The translations under genes were made by a program, and so were the position numbers. Positions 9,296 to 17,640 of a stretch of 50,683 nt of DNA are shown piece after piece; position 1 is the stretch's first letter, and every line of letters begins with the position of its first letter. The notes under the pieces were generated by a model. The model was not told the DNA's origin. It ran no database searches and saw nothing but the letters and a program-made list of their open reading frames with translations. Origin of the DNA: Nostoc calcicola FACHB-3891 (GTDB lineage Bacteria > Cyanobacteriota > Cyanobacteriia > Cyanobacteriales > Nostocaceae); the NCBI RefSeq assembly GCF_014697355.1, contig NZ_JACJRQ010000051.1:1-50683 (forward strand), read 5' to 3'.

Positions 9296-9566
9296 ACAAG
9301 CAATGCATCAAATGTGACATATACACCATGACCTTATTCATAGCTGTATGTCATCATAAGTATCCCTTAATATATTATTTGTAAAATTTTCATAAATTAA
9401 AGCAAACAAAAAGTTAGTTGCCCATTGAGAGACGGCAATGGTAAATTTACTGTATAGTTTCACGTTAACTGTTGTTTTTACAGTCAAGTATAAGTCAGTA
9501 TATAAGTGTCACTGAAAAAGTGGTGAGTGAACGAACTAGTCTAGAAGTTAAGTAGGATTTAGCAAA

Positions 9567-10586
9567 ATGAAATCATTTGGTATTTACACGCTGGCTAATG
9601 ATGCTGTATATGACCAATTAGTTGCTTTGCTAAACAGCATTGAGGTAAATGTTGGAGCAGATATTCCTGTTTGTGTGATTCCTTATAACCAGCAATTAGA
9701 CCTGGTTAAGCAGGAACTAAAGTCTAGAAAAAATGTCACACTTTTTGAAGATTGGGAAGCAATTGAGCGCTGGGATAATTTCGTCAATCAGCTTTGGGAT
9801 GCTCATCCAAGAGCAAATGATTCTAAATTAAATCGTCCGGGCTGGTACAAAGGCTTTGTACACCGAAAATTTGCTTCTTTTAATGGCGAATTTGAGCGAT
9901 TTGTGTTTTATGATGCTGATAGTTTAGCCATGAAACCAATTGATGATATTTTTGAAAAGCTGGATAATTACGATCTAGTATTTAATGATTGGGAACATGC
10001 TAAACCTAGAGAGAAAACACAATTAAATCTTGATGTTCTTGAGAAAGTAATGCAGCTGACAGAAGCTGATTTGCGTCCGAAAATTCATTGCGATAGCTTT
10101 TTTGGTTCAAAACGGTTACTTTTCGGCGGCAAAGATTTAGATATCATCAAAAAAAGATGGATTGACAAATGTGAATTTGAATGGATTCGTGAAAGTTCAT
10201 GGTGGTCTAGTTCTGGCATATTTGGTTATATAACTTTATACGGCGATCCCCGAATATTTAACTTTACGCTCAGTCCGAATGCTGAAGATAGAACGGGTAA
10301 CTGTGCTAATGCAGACCCATTTGTGAATATTAATAATGTTCTTTACAATCAAGATGGTTTAAAACCAATTCATCGGATTCACTATATGAGCTATTCTTCT
10401 ATTGACTTTGCCCGTTTATGTCAAGGAGAAGATGTGGATATTGATTATAGAGATGAGTTTTTATATTATCGATTTCTCAAGGAACCAGAACGAAAACCCA
10501 AAGATTTGAAAGTTCCTAGTGTGATGTCCCAAATGAATCGTTTGATTAAAAAATCAAGCAAAAAACTTCAAAGAATAATCTCTTGA
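9567..10586 (+). CDS. Npun_R2821/R2823-type protein, probable GT-A glycosyltransferase
   Basis: A 339-residue protein of a type known mainly from filamentous cyanobacteria. The N-terminus (SFGIYTLANDAVYDQLVALLNSI) looks like the start of a GT-A nucleotide-sugar fold. The segment RFVFYDADSLAM at about residues 111-122 carries a DxD motif of the kind that binds metal and nucleotide-sugar, and HCDSFFGSKR follows near residue 170. The last 40 residues are lysine-rich. It is probably a cytoplasmic glycosyltransferase of cell-surface polysaccharide synthesis, in line with the divergent GT4 neighbour. Family naming is from recall and substrate is unknown. TAAGTAGGA about 10 bases upstream is a plausible ribosome binding site. 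Confidence 0.7.
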   Translation: MKSFGIYTLANDAVYDQLVALLNSIEVNVGADIPVCVIPYNQQLDLVKQELKSRKNVTLFEDWEAIERWDNFVNQLWDAHPRANDSKLNRPGWYKGFVHRKFASFNGEFERFVFYDADSLAMKPIDDIFEKLDNYDLVFNDWEHAKPREKTQLNLDVLEKVMQLTEADLRPKIHCDSFFGSKRLLFGGKDLDIIKKRWIDKCEFEWIRESSWWSSSGIFGYITLYGDPRIFNFTLSPNAEDRTGNCANADPFVNINNVLYNQDGLKPIHRIHYMSYSSIDFARLCQGEDVDIDYRDEFLYYRFLKEPERKPKDLKVPSVMSQMNRLIKKSSKKLQRIIS

Positions 10587-10618
10587 AGAAGAATTCAGAA
10601 TTCTCAATCAATTAGCAA

Positions 10619-10812
10619 ATATAGGAATCCGGTTTGATTTTTGAACAAAATTACAGCAGATTGCAGCTTGGTGAGGTACAGCTTACCGTAGGGTAGCACC
10701 GCTGTGCTACCCTACCCGTGTACCTCATTTACCTGAAAAATTTTGTAAGTTTTTGTAGTAGCGTGGCAAGGCTACTACGTATCTTTTCAAAAATCAAATG
10801 GTAGTCCTATAT
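10619..10812. repeat. 194-bp MITE-like element with palindromic core
   Basis: Imperfect ~25-bp terminal inverted repeats: the left end begins ATATAGGA and ends TTTGATTTTTG, and the right end is the mirror image with six differing central bases. A copy of the left end lies inverted at about 20448-20476. Inside are a 28-base palindrome with arms GTAGGGTAGCAC and GTGCTACCCTAC (10688-10715) and a hairpin GTAGTAGC/GCTACTAC near 10756-10779. There is no coding capacity. Confidence 0.6.
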
Positions 10813-10845
10813 AATCTAGACGCGCATCAGCTTAGTACAAAAAAA

Positions 10846-10963
10846 CGTAGGTTGGGCTTGTGTCTCAATCCAACATTCGGATCGATGTTGAGTTGAGGTA
10901 AAGCTCAAAAGCCACTTACTACAAGGCTGTTACCTCAAAAGCTCGGTACTTTCCCAACCTACG
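10846..10963. repeat. 118-bp element with CGTAGGTTGGG terminal repeats
   Basis: CGTAGGTTGGG (10846-10856) and CCCAACCTACG (10953-10963) are perfect 11-bp inverted termini, and CAACAT/ATGTTG pairs in the centre. It is non-coding and looks like a small non-autonomous element. It ends 52 bases from the stop of the DUF4360 gene. Confidence 0.6.
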
Positions 10964-11015
10964 CTTTACACGTTTCCAAAGCTGAGAGTTTGGTTGCTCC
11001 CTGCTTTGAAAAAAC

Positions 11016-11621
11016 TTAACGACACTGGCGATATTTGATGTGATAAACCAAACCACGGTGGGCAAGGTCAAAGGAGTCAACAGTGGCCATCCCTTGACCA
11101 TTAGCGGTCATCGCAGCATTTACTCGCATATTTACACTGTCGCCACAGCGTGACCAGACATCAGCCACGGTTACTAGCTGATCTCGAACGTTGTAGTCAG
11201 TTTCGCCCCTAAACGCCCTAGAAAAAACAGGACCACGCTGACCAGCAAAAAAGTACTCAGCTCTGAGTCTGCCAGTTGTAGAAGGAGCAACATACCCCCG
11301 ATAATCAGCATCGTAGAGGGAAATTTGAAACCCTTGGGGTACTTGAATCGGGATGCTCATATTACAGCTTTTGCGCCTTTCTGCTGACTTATTCCCCACA
11401 GCGATAAACTGATCGAACAGAATACTTAGCTCTTGACCATCGGGACTAACACTGACACTAGCAGAACCATTAGGGCAACCGTTACCACCATATTCTGCGC
11501 CTAAAATTTGAACTTTGTCGCTAGCAAGGGCAGGACCGATAGAAGCCGTAATCAGTGTTGCTGCACCTAAAAAAGCTTTAACAAAGTTGATAGTTCTTTT
11601 CTGGAAATTTTGACTATTCAT
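11016..11621 (-). CDS. DUF4360 exported protein
   Basis: A 201-residue secreted or periplasmic protein. An N-terminal signal peptide (KAFLGAATLITASIGPALA) probably ends after ALA near residue 34. The mature part begins VQILGAEYGGNGCPNGS, the typical opening of DUF4360 proteins, and has cysteines at GNGCP, RRKSCN, WSRCGD and the C-terminal YRQCR, enough for two disulfides. The family is found in cyanobacteria, fungi and other bacteria with no assigned function. The start is the ATG at 11621, which has AGGTGAG 2 bases upstream; an adjacent GTG at 11624 is possible. It is a single gene with a long AT-rich upstream region. Confidence 0.75.
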   Translation of the reverse strand: MNSQNFQKRTINFVKAFLGAATLITASIGPALASDKVQILGAEYGGNGCPNGSASVSVSPDGQELSILFDQFIAVGNKSAERRKSCNMSIPIQVPQGFQISLYDADYRGYVAPSTTGRLRAEYFFAGQRGPVFSRAFRGETDYNVRDQLVTVADVWSRCGDSVNMRVNAAMTANGQGMATVDSFDLAHRGLVYHIKYRQCR

Positions 11622-12661
11622 CACTCACCTTACTTGAGTATTTTGGATAGTGTTAGATCCAAATTTGATGTAAATAATTCCGGAAAATTGATCCGGAAAA
11701 TTTTGTAGAAACTCCTATTTATTTTCGTTTATTTTTTATGTATAACTTATCACAAGTTAGGCAATTATTGTATGGTTAATGCATCTCAAATAAGCTGATC
11801 TACTGTCAAATAGTTAACGCCCTGATGGTTAGATTAAATGTAAATTTTTGAACTAGTTTTTCTAGGGGTAGTAAATTCTCAAATTCATTAGCAGAAGGCA
11901 ATATGTAGCCCATAACATCTGTTACTGATACCTTAAAATTACTGGTAAATAGATTGATATATTGTACTTAAACAAGATTAATATACTGAACTTTATTTAA
12001 CCATAATTGAACTGAATGCCTTATAGAATTATTTCAAATAAGTTCAGTATTCTGAGCCAGAATTAGCAGGAAAATTATTTATAATATTTAGATAAATAAC
12101 ATCATTTACTGCTAAATATTTTATTTAGCAGTCTAAAGTAAGTCAGAGTTTTTCCACTAATTAATTCTGATTTTTTTGATCTCTGATTTCTGAGTTAAGC
12201 CTTTGATATTCAATCCGTGCTTGCCTAATGACTAAAAATTTTTATGTAGTGTTCCCGCAAAAGTGAAGCAGGCGATCGCTCTTGACAATCTAGAGTTTTG
12301 CAAACGCAATGCACTGGTAGCAGTATACTTGCTCTCATCTTTACAACTGGGAAAATTAATACAGTATTAGGCGTAGTGGCAAATGGCTCTTTGTTTACCG
12401 AGAAGGGGTAAAGGTTAAAGGGTAAAGGGTAAAGGCTAAGAATTCAAAACAGGGGTAAAGGGTAAAGGGTAAAGGCTAAGAATTCAAAACAGGGGTAAAG
12501 GGTAAAGGGTAAAGGGTAAAGGGATAAATTTAACCTTTCCCCCTTCCCCCTTTCCCTTTCCCCCTTCCCCCTTAGCCCTTTCCCCTTCCCCTTCTTCATT
12601 TGGTTATCCATAAAAGAGTGCTGAGTGCTGAGTAAAAATACCATTGCCCACTCCCCATTCC
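11622..12661. other. 1-kb intergenic region
   Basis: No protein gene seen. The first 750 bases are very AT-rich and include a hairpin with arms ACTGCTAAATA and TATTTAGCAGT (12108-12132), which could end a small RNA. The last part is the G-rich/C-rich tandem repeat at 12404-12595. Confidence 0.5.
12404..12595. repeat. AAAGGGT tandem repeat with C-rich mirror arm
   Basis: Purine-rich heptamers (AAAGGGT) are arranged in a 40-base higher-order unit (12411-12450, 12451-12490, then partial), each unit ending GGCTAAGAATTCAAAAC. The centre AAAGGGATAAATTTAACC leads into a pyrimidine-rich arm of CCCCCTT/CCCTTTC units. The arms can pair into one long hairpin. The same centre occurs at 39413-39430. Confidence 0.8.
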
Positions 12662-13972
12662 CTAGTTCATCATCTTTGCCTCAATTAACTGACGTGCAAA
12701 TGCGATCGCATCTATTGGTGTTGAAACTTTCCCCTCAGCTTGTGCTATGGCAATTTCTGTCAACAACTTGCCTACAATTGGCGAAGCGGGAATATCTAGT
12801 GCTATAATCAACTCCTTCCCGCTCACTACTGGAGTGGGATGAGCGACCAGATCGTCAGGGTTGAGGTAGCGGTTGATTAAAGGTGCAAAGACAAGGCTAT
12901 GCGCTGCATGAGTTACCCGTGTTGTGGCAACGGCTGTGTTTTGCTGATTGTCGCCAGACATCGCCTCTACCAAATTATCAAATGCTACGGCTAGCAGTAC
13001 CGTGGCAGGAAACACAATATCTGCATCTTGGAACAAAAAGTATTGTTCTCGCAAAGATATATTTGCTACTTTCAGTTGCGGTGATAATTTGAGAGCAGTG
13101 GTTACACCGCGAATTTCAGCGCGACTATACGTAAGTTCCTGTAATTCTATTTCTGCTAATTCTGGATTTGGGTTGACAAGACAAGCAAGTTTAGCAATGG
13201 CTAACCAAGTAGTTTTGATAGTATCCCGGACATATGCTTGTAGTTGTACTCCGAGTTGTTGCCAATTTTGAGCCAGTAAAACAGCTACATCGTCAACAGC
13301 CGCTAGTTTATCTAAGCTTTCACGAGTGGCGTTTTTGAAGAAAGGGGTAAGTAAATTATCTTCCCAAGCAGTTGTTAGCCAGGGAGTACCCTGAGAGTTT
13401 GCTAATAAATAACCAATTTCTACCCGAAATCGTTCTGCTGCAACTGTGCTGATATGTGATGCTAAAGAACGAATTGTGGTTTGAGTAGCTGACTCAATAG
13501 TAAAATTCAGTTGGGCTGCTTGCCGATAAGCTCGCATTAACCGCAAAGGATCGTCTTCAAGGTTAGCGGGTGATACCATTCGCAAAATGCCCTGTTGTAA
13601 ATCTGCATATCCTTGTAGAGGATCGATGATTTCTTGTGTGTGGGGATTATAGGCGATCGCATTTATTGTAAAGTCTCGTCTGTGCAAGTCAACTTCTAAA
13701 CTGTCTCCTTCTTGCTGGGCAAAGTCAGCTGTGGCGTTGGGAAAAACCACACGAGCAATTTGTCGTTGTGCATCGAGTAAGACAAACCCAGCATTGTAAT
13801 GATGGGCGATCGCTCTGGCAACCTTTACCGCGTTAGATGGTATAACAAAATCTAGATCCAAGTATTCCCGGGTTCTGCCAAGGATGGCATCTCGTACAGC
13901 GCCACCTACCATGTAAGCAGGTTGTGGCAATAACGCCAAGCTAAAAGGCCAATTTTCGGGAGCTAATACCAT
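12662..13972 (-). CDS. cca: CCA tRNA nucleotidyltransferase / poly(A) polymerase family
   Basis: A 436-residue class II nucleotidyltransferase. Motifs in order: YMVGGAVRDAILGR (residues ~20-33), catalytic LDLDFVI (DxD, ~38-44), RRDFTINAIAYNP (~97-109), DPLQGYADLQQGILR, and LEDDPLRLMRAYRQAAQL (~138-155). The C-terminal half is a helical tRNA-binding region. The enzyme adds or repairs the 3' CCA of tRNAs, but some cyanobacteria split CC- and A-adding between two such proteins, so full CCA specificity is not certain. The ATG at 13972 lies inside a dispersed repeat (AGCTAATACCATTTTGGATT read on the other strand), and the upstream sequence is only TAAAATC repeats with no Shine-Dalgarno, so the exact start is open. 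Confidence 0.88.
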   Translation of the reverse strand: MVLAPENWPFSLALLPQPAYMVGGAVRDAILGRTREYLDLDFVIPSNAVKVARAIAHHYNAGFVLLDAQRQIARVVFPNATADFAQQEGDSLEVDLHRRDFTINAIAYNPHTQEIIDPLQGYADLQQGILRMVSPANLEDDPLRLMRAYRQAAQLNFTIESATQTTIRSLASHISTVAAERFRVEIGYLLANSQGTPWLTTAWEDNLLTPFFKNATRESLDKLAAVDDVAVLLAQNWQQLGVQLQAYVRDTIKTTWLAIAKLACLVNPNPELAEIELQELTYSRAEIRGVTTALKLSPQLKVANISLREQYFLFQDADIVFPATVLLAVAFDNLVEAMSGDNQQNTAVATTRVTHAAHSLVFAPLINRYLNPDDLVAHPTPVVSGKELIIALDIPASPIVGKLLTEIAIAQAEGKVSTPIDAIAFARQLIEAKMMN

Positions 13973-14000
13973 TTTGGATTTTAGATTTTAGATTTTAGAT
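13961..14000. repeat. TAATACCATTTTGGATT / TAGATTT repeat over the cca start
   Basis: A second copy of the repeat at 7838-7875, followed here by three TTAGATTT-type heptamers. On the minus strand it supplies the ATG of the CCA enzyme gene and all sequence just upstream. Confidence 0.7.
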
Positions 14001-14260
14001 TGTGTACTCCTACGGCGAAGCAAGCTACGAGTAGCATCTTGTAGAGAAAAGTAGAAGCTACGCTGTCAGTGGCGCGTTTGAATCCCCCACGCTGTTGATT
14101 TTGACCAAAGGCGGACTTTTCTTGCTCCGCTCCTGAATTCTGACTTCTGAATTCTGAATTCTTCATTCAAGCATTGTAATAAAAATCAACCCAGCAACTA
14201 ATGAATAATAGTCCGGCTTAGGCTAGATTAACAATAAAGGCCCCTGGAGTTGGTTCTATT

Positions 14261-14509
14261 ATGTGTATTTGCGTGAACTGCCACTATGTAGACAGCTGTC
14301 TCACCTATCATGCCGTAGAAGGGCAGCACCAACAACCCCACTTGACCGAAACCCCAGATTTTGAACCGAATGAACCTTCTATCAACGTCAACATCCGTAC
14401 AAAAGATGATGTGATTGAAATGGAGTGGGATGTTGTTGGCTGTTTGAGCTTTAAGCGGGAAATGGGTAAATGGTCGAAGTTGCGTCCTGGTGAATTAGTA
14501 CCGACTTGA
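14261..14509 (+). CDS. ycf34: Ycf34 family protein
   Basis: An 82-residue protein with the family signature: MCICVNCHYVDSC at the N-terminus, the TYHAVEGQH segment, then PHLTETPDFEP and EWDVVGCLSF. Four Cys in the first 13 or so residues plus one at GCLSF fit the known Fe-S cluster binding. Ycf34 is conserved in cyanobacteria and red-lineage plastids; in Synechocystis it has been linked to photosynthetic electron transport and binds an iron-sulfur cluster. It is a single gene, with no strong ribosome binding site seen. Confidence 0.93.
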   Translation: MCICVNCHYVDSCLTYHAVEGQHQQPHLTETPDFEPNEPSINVNIRTKDDVIEMEWDVVGCLSFKREMGKWSKLRPGELVPT

Positions 14510-14586
14510 ATTTTGGATTTTAGATTTGCAATTTGAGTTCCAAGTTTATTCCCAAAAATCTTTGCAACGTCATAAATCATCTGTAG

Positions 14587-14606
14587 GGGCGTACAGCTGT
14601 ACGCCC
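14587..14606. repeat. GGGCGTACAG palindrome
   Basis: Perfect 20-bp palindrome (GGGCGTACAG and its complement) within TGTAGGGGC...CCTTAC. It belongs to the GTAGGGGC palindrome family and lies between the convergent ycf34 and 14651-15943 genes, so it may also work as a hairpin terminator. Confidence 0.6.
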
Positions 14607-14650
14607 TTACCTATTATCCAGCATTGCCTTAAAGCAATCCAAAATTAGGT

Positions 14651-15943
14651 TTATCGAATGCCATCATTATCAATTGCACTGTAGCTATCGCTAGGGAAAA
14701 GCCCCAACCAAGGATCGGAACTAGGAGTTAAAAAGAGTTGGGCGTATACTTGCTGATTGAGCGTTTTCACATTCTTTGTTTGGTTACCCTCCATAAACCA
14801 TTGATGAATTTGGCTGTGCAATACATATTCATTTCTGACTGTATCTAGAGCCATTGCAGCTTCAAAATTTTTCACTATTATCGGCAAATTATCTTTTGGA
14901 GTGTTGGCAGACTGAGACTTTTTAGCTTTAATTAAAGAAATGCTGTTTCGATCTAACTTGGCATCGCTGGCATACAGTTGAGCAATTTTGTTCCAAGCTT
15001 CTTGGTCGGTAATTTTAGCTAAAGCATTTTGATTTTGTTGGGTATTAGGCTGGAGAGCAGTGAGCATTGGTGTTTCAACTCTCATTTTAGAAACTGCTAG
15101 AGAACTTGCGGTTTCTGCTGTCGGTGGCTGAGTGAAATTCCTGGGAGATTCCACCAACTTAGGAGGAGACTCGATACCCAAGCGGGATAAATCTGCAACC
15201 CATTGGGCTTGGATCGAATTGTAGCGATCGCTGTGGTATTTTCTTAAAAAAGCCTCGCGATCGCTTGGTGCAAGTTTGCTATAGTTTTTTGCTACTACTT
15301 CAGCCTGTTGTAACTGCCGTAGAAACGCCTTAGGGCCGTATAACCCCGGAATTGCATCGATTGGGCGACCGGATGCATCTAATATATAGTGAATGCTATT
15401 GCCTGTAATTGTCCGTTCCAACTTGCGCCCATCACCGAAATCAATTGTCACTTGTGGTACAGGGCGCACTGATTCCCAGTGCAAAATAAAGCGCTCTTGA
15501 AGCAGCCGAGAAATTTCACTATTGGGATATAGGGCCACCCTGAAGAACCTACTATTAGCGCAACTCAAATCGCGATCGAGTCTGCCCAACAAGCGCAAAG
15601 ACAAAATGGGTTTACCGCTGGTTTTGGCAGCAGCTTTAGCTTGTTCGATGTCTGTATACCAATACAGACGAGAGGCGTAACAGTCCCGTTGTTGGCAGAG
15701 TTCGTCTAAAGCCGCCCGCAGTGCAGCAGAAGGTAAAACATTACTTGAAGAATAGTTGTTTAACTCATTGGCATGAGATTTGAGGAATATCTGCAAGCCA
15801 TTTGCACCCTGTTTGCGAAGCACAGAAGCTTCTTGAGATAACTTGGAGGTTTCAGTTACAGGAGTTTGAGCATGAGCCGTCTGCAAAAGAGAGAGGCTAA
15901 CTAGTATGAGTACGAAAGGATTTTTGAGAGTTCTAAATTTCAT
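14651..15943 (-). CDS. Exported thioredoxin-fold-like protein of unknown function
   Basis: A 430-residue protein with a signal peptide (residues 1-25, ending TAHA). Residues ~95-215 look like a divergent thioredoxin fold of the thioredoxin_7/DUF255 type: EQAKAAAKTSGKPILSLRLLG, then FFRVALYPNSEISRLLQERFI, then a segment like a cis-Pro strand (HYILDASGRPIDAIPG). The usual active-site CxxC is absent; DLSCANSRFF has a single Cys. Other Cys are at ELCQQRDC. The C-terminal half is low in motifs and partly disordered (Gln/Asn/Thr-rich near residue 290-310). The fold is inferred from pattern only. It is probably periplasmic, and redox chemistry is doubtful. Confidence 0.55.
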   Translation of the reverse strand: MKFRTLKNPFVLILVSLSLLQTAHAQTPVTETSKLSQEASVLRKQGANGLQIFLKSHANELNNYSSSNVLPSAALRAALDELCQQRDCYASRLYWYTDIEQAKAAAKTSGKPILSLRLLGRLDRDLSCANSRFFRVALYPNSEISRLLQERFILHWESVRPVPQVTIDFGDGRKLERTITGNSIHYILDASGRPIDAIPGLYGPKAFLRQLQQAEVVAKNYSKLAPSDREAFLRKYHSDRYNSIQAQWVADLSRLGIESPPKLVESPRNFTQPPTAETASSLAVSKMRVETPMLTALQPNTQQNQNALAKITDQEAWNKIAQLYASDAKLDRNSISLIKAKKSQSANTPKDNLPIIVKNFEAAMALDTVRNEYVLHSQIHQWFMEGNQTKNVKTLNQQVYAQLFLTPSSDPWLGLFPSDSYSAIDNDGIR

Positions 15944-16766
15944 AAATCTTAAAAGAATAGAAGTGTGGATGTTAAGCTATTACGCTTTTAAATTGCACAG
16001 TCACTCATCCTGTTGACTAGTTAACTGCCAACAAACCAGAAAAATCTAGTTTAATTTCCAAGATTGAACGGATGCTAGTAAAGTTTCTCAAAAGGATAAG
16101 TAGGTAGACATAATTAATGTAAACTACAAAAGTTTAAAACCCCAATAACAACTGGCTTTTCCCTTCTACCTATTACTTAGTAAATCTTCAAAAATCCACA
16201 TACAGTAGATTGCAACTTTGTGAAGTACAGATAATTGCGGAACCCGGAGGGTACGGTGTTACCCTTCTCTAAGAGACGCTTTCAGTAAACGGGTTTTAGC
16301 AGTACGCCCCTACTTGTGTACTTGATTTACCTAAAAAACCCTGCAAATCTTAAGCTTATAGGCAAATAATTTTCTCAGTATTTACCTAACAAACTCAGGT
16401 TTATATCCGTCCCCGAACATATACAGGTATTTATTTACGGAAGCAACTTCATCAAAAGTACAAATTATTAAAATTCAGATGTATTAATTTTGTATTTCAA
16501 TTTATTTAAACTAGAAAACGATCGCACTTTGATGAAGATTTATTTATTTTAAATCAGTAATATTTCTGTTTAAAATCAAAGCAAATATAACTAAATTATT
16601 GATATTGTAAGTTGCACTAATTTCTAGTCACAGCTAGGAATGGGTAACACGCTTTATTTGAGACCGCAATAAGTTATCTGGGTAAAATAGCGATTTTATT
16701 TGGGACAGAAAACAAATACAAGCTCTGAAAACTTGGAATATTTATTAACCAATTTGACAAATCACC
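15944..16766. other. 822-base gap
   Basis: No gene seen. Positions 16203-16350 carry a diverged relative of the 10648-10740 repeat (AGATTGCAAC..., GAAGTACAG, GTGTACTTGATTTACCT). The rest is AT-rich and probably contains the promoter of the small exported protein gene at 16767. Confidence 0.5.
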
Positions 16767-17081
16767 ATGCACAAATATATTTGGAATCTGCTAATGCTGG
16801 TATTAGCAACAATTTCGACTTGCACTATTGCTCCATGCCATGCTCAAACGGCTGCAAAATCTGATCGTCAAAATACTGACAACATTAGTTCTGTATCTTC
16901 AAATTCACCTTCTGCTATCCAATTGCGTGATTTAGTCAATTCTACTGATAACAAATCGACTGTGATATCTGAAACAGTTAGTAACACTTCTGTTTCTCAA
17001 GCTAATATAACTGCACCTCAACCCAAGGTCAGAATTCCTATATTCAGCAGAATTTTTCGCACACCTTCGATGGGGCAGTAA
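16767..17081 (+). CDS. Small exported protein, unknown
   Basis: A 104-residue protein with a clear signal peptide (hydrophobic WNLLMLVLATIST core, cleavage likely after CHAQ near residue 27). The mature chain of about 77 residues is Ser/Thr/Asn-rich with no Cys and looks disordered, ending in VRIPIFSRIFRTPSMGQ, a short amphipathic and basic tail. I do not recognise a family. No ribosome binding site of note. Confidence 0.5.
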   Translation: MHKYIWNLLMLVLATISTCTIAPCHAQTAAKSDRQNTDNISSVSSNSPSAIQLRDLVNSTDNKSTVISETVSNTSVSQANITAPQPKVRIPIFSRIFRTPSMGQ

Positions 17082-17640
17082 TTAAGTACTCAGACAAACC
17101 AATTTATAATATTGCGTCTATGGCAGAGAATAGGGAACAGGCTTAAAAGTTCTTGATGTTGAGCTTTTTCGATGGTATTTTCAGGTGAATAGACTACGCG
17201 TTAGGGACACAGTAATGCTGTGTCCCTACGTCTATGTGTAGATGTGGTTCAAATACACGAAAACTATTGCAAATCCATCGGCTGTTCCACAGCTTGCTTG
17301 TATATCTAAATTTGATTAAAGTCTTGGGTTGGAACATCTTGTCTGTCTTAATTATGCAATTGAAATGTGGAGCAGTTTAATCATCCTAGAGACATAGTTT
17401 TTTTGCTCCAGAATGGGTAATATCTCGAACTTGAATGAATAGTGAATAGGTTACCCTGATTGGAATTACAAATCAAAGCGATCGCCCCGATTCATATTTT
17501 TATTTTGCAGTAAAAACTTGATATTTTTCTACCCACAGTTGTGAAGGCAATCGCTCAAAAGAAAGATGGAATCCCCCTAACGTCTATGTAAACCTGATAT
17601 TAGCAATAATTCCAAACACTTTTTCAGAGGAGAACTCAGG
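17082..17640. other. 558-base gap upstream of hemerythrin gene
   Basis: Holds the palindrome at 17202-17228 and otherwise no gene. The last 150 bases include a HIP1-like GCGATCGCCC. TCAGAGGAGAACTCAGG just before 17641 supplies the ribosome binding site of the next gene. Confidence 0.5.
17202..17228. repeat. TAGGGACACAG hairpin
   Basis: 11-bp arms TAGGGACACAG and CTGTGTCCCTA around a 5-base loop. It is related in design to the GTAGGG-bounded palindromes; TGTGTCCCTACC also occurs near 32056. Confidence 0.6.

Larger units (their letters stand above)
10587..11015. other. gap filled by two TIR-type elements
   Basis: No gene seen. Nearly the whole gap is repeat: the 194-bp element at 10619-10812 and the 118-bp element at 10846-10963, described separately. 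Confidence 0.6.

Noticed and set aside
12444..12644. 66-codon minus-strand open frame
   Set aside because: Translation of the C-rich heptamer array, with repeated LYPLPFTLYP peptide.
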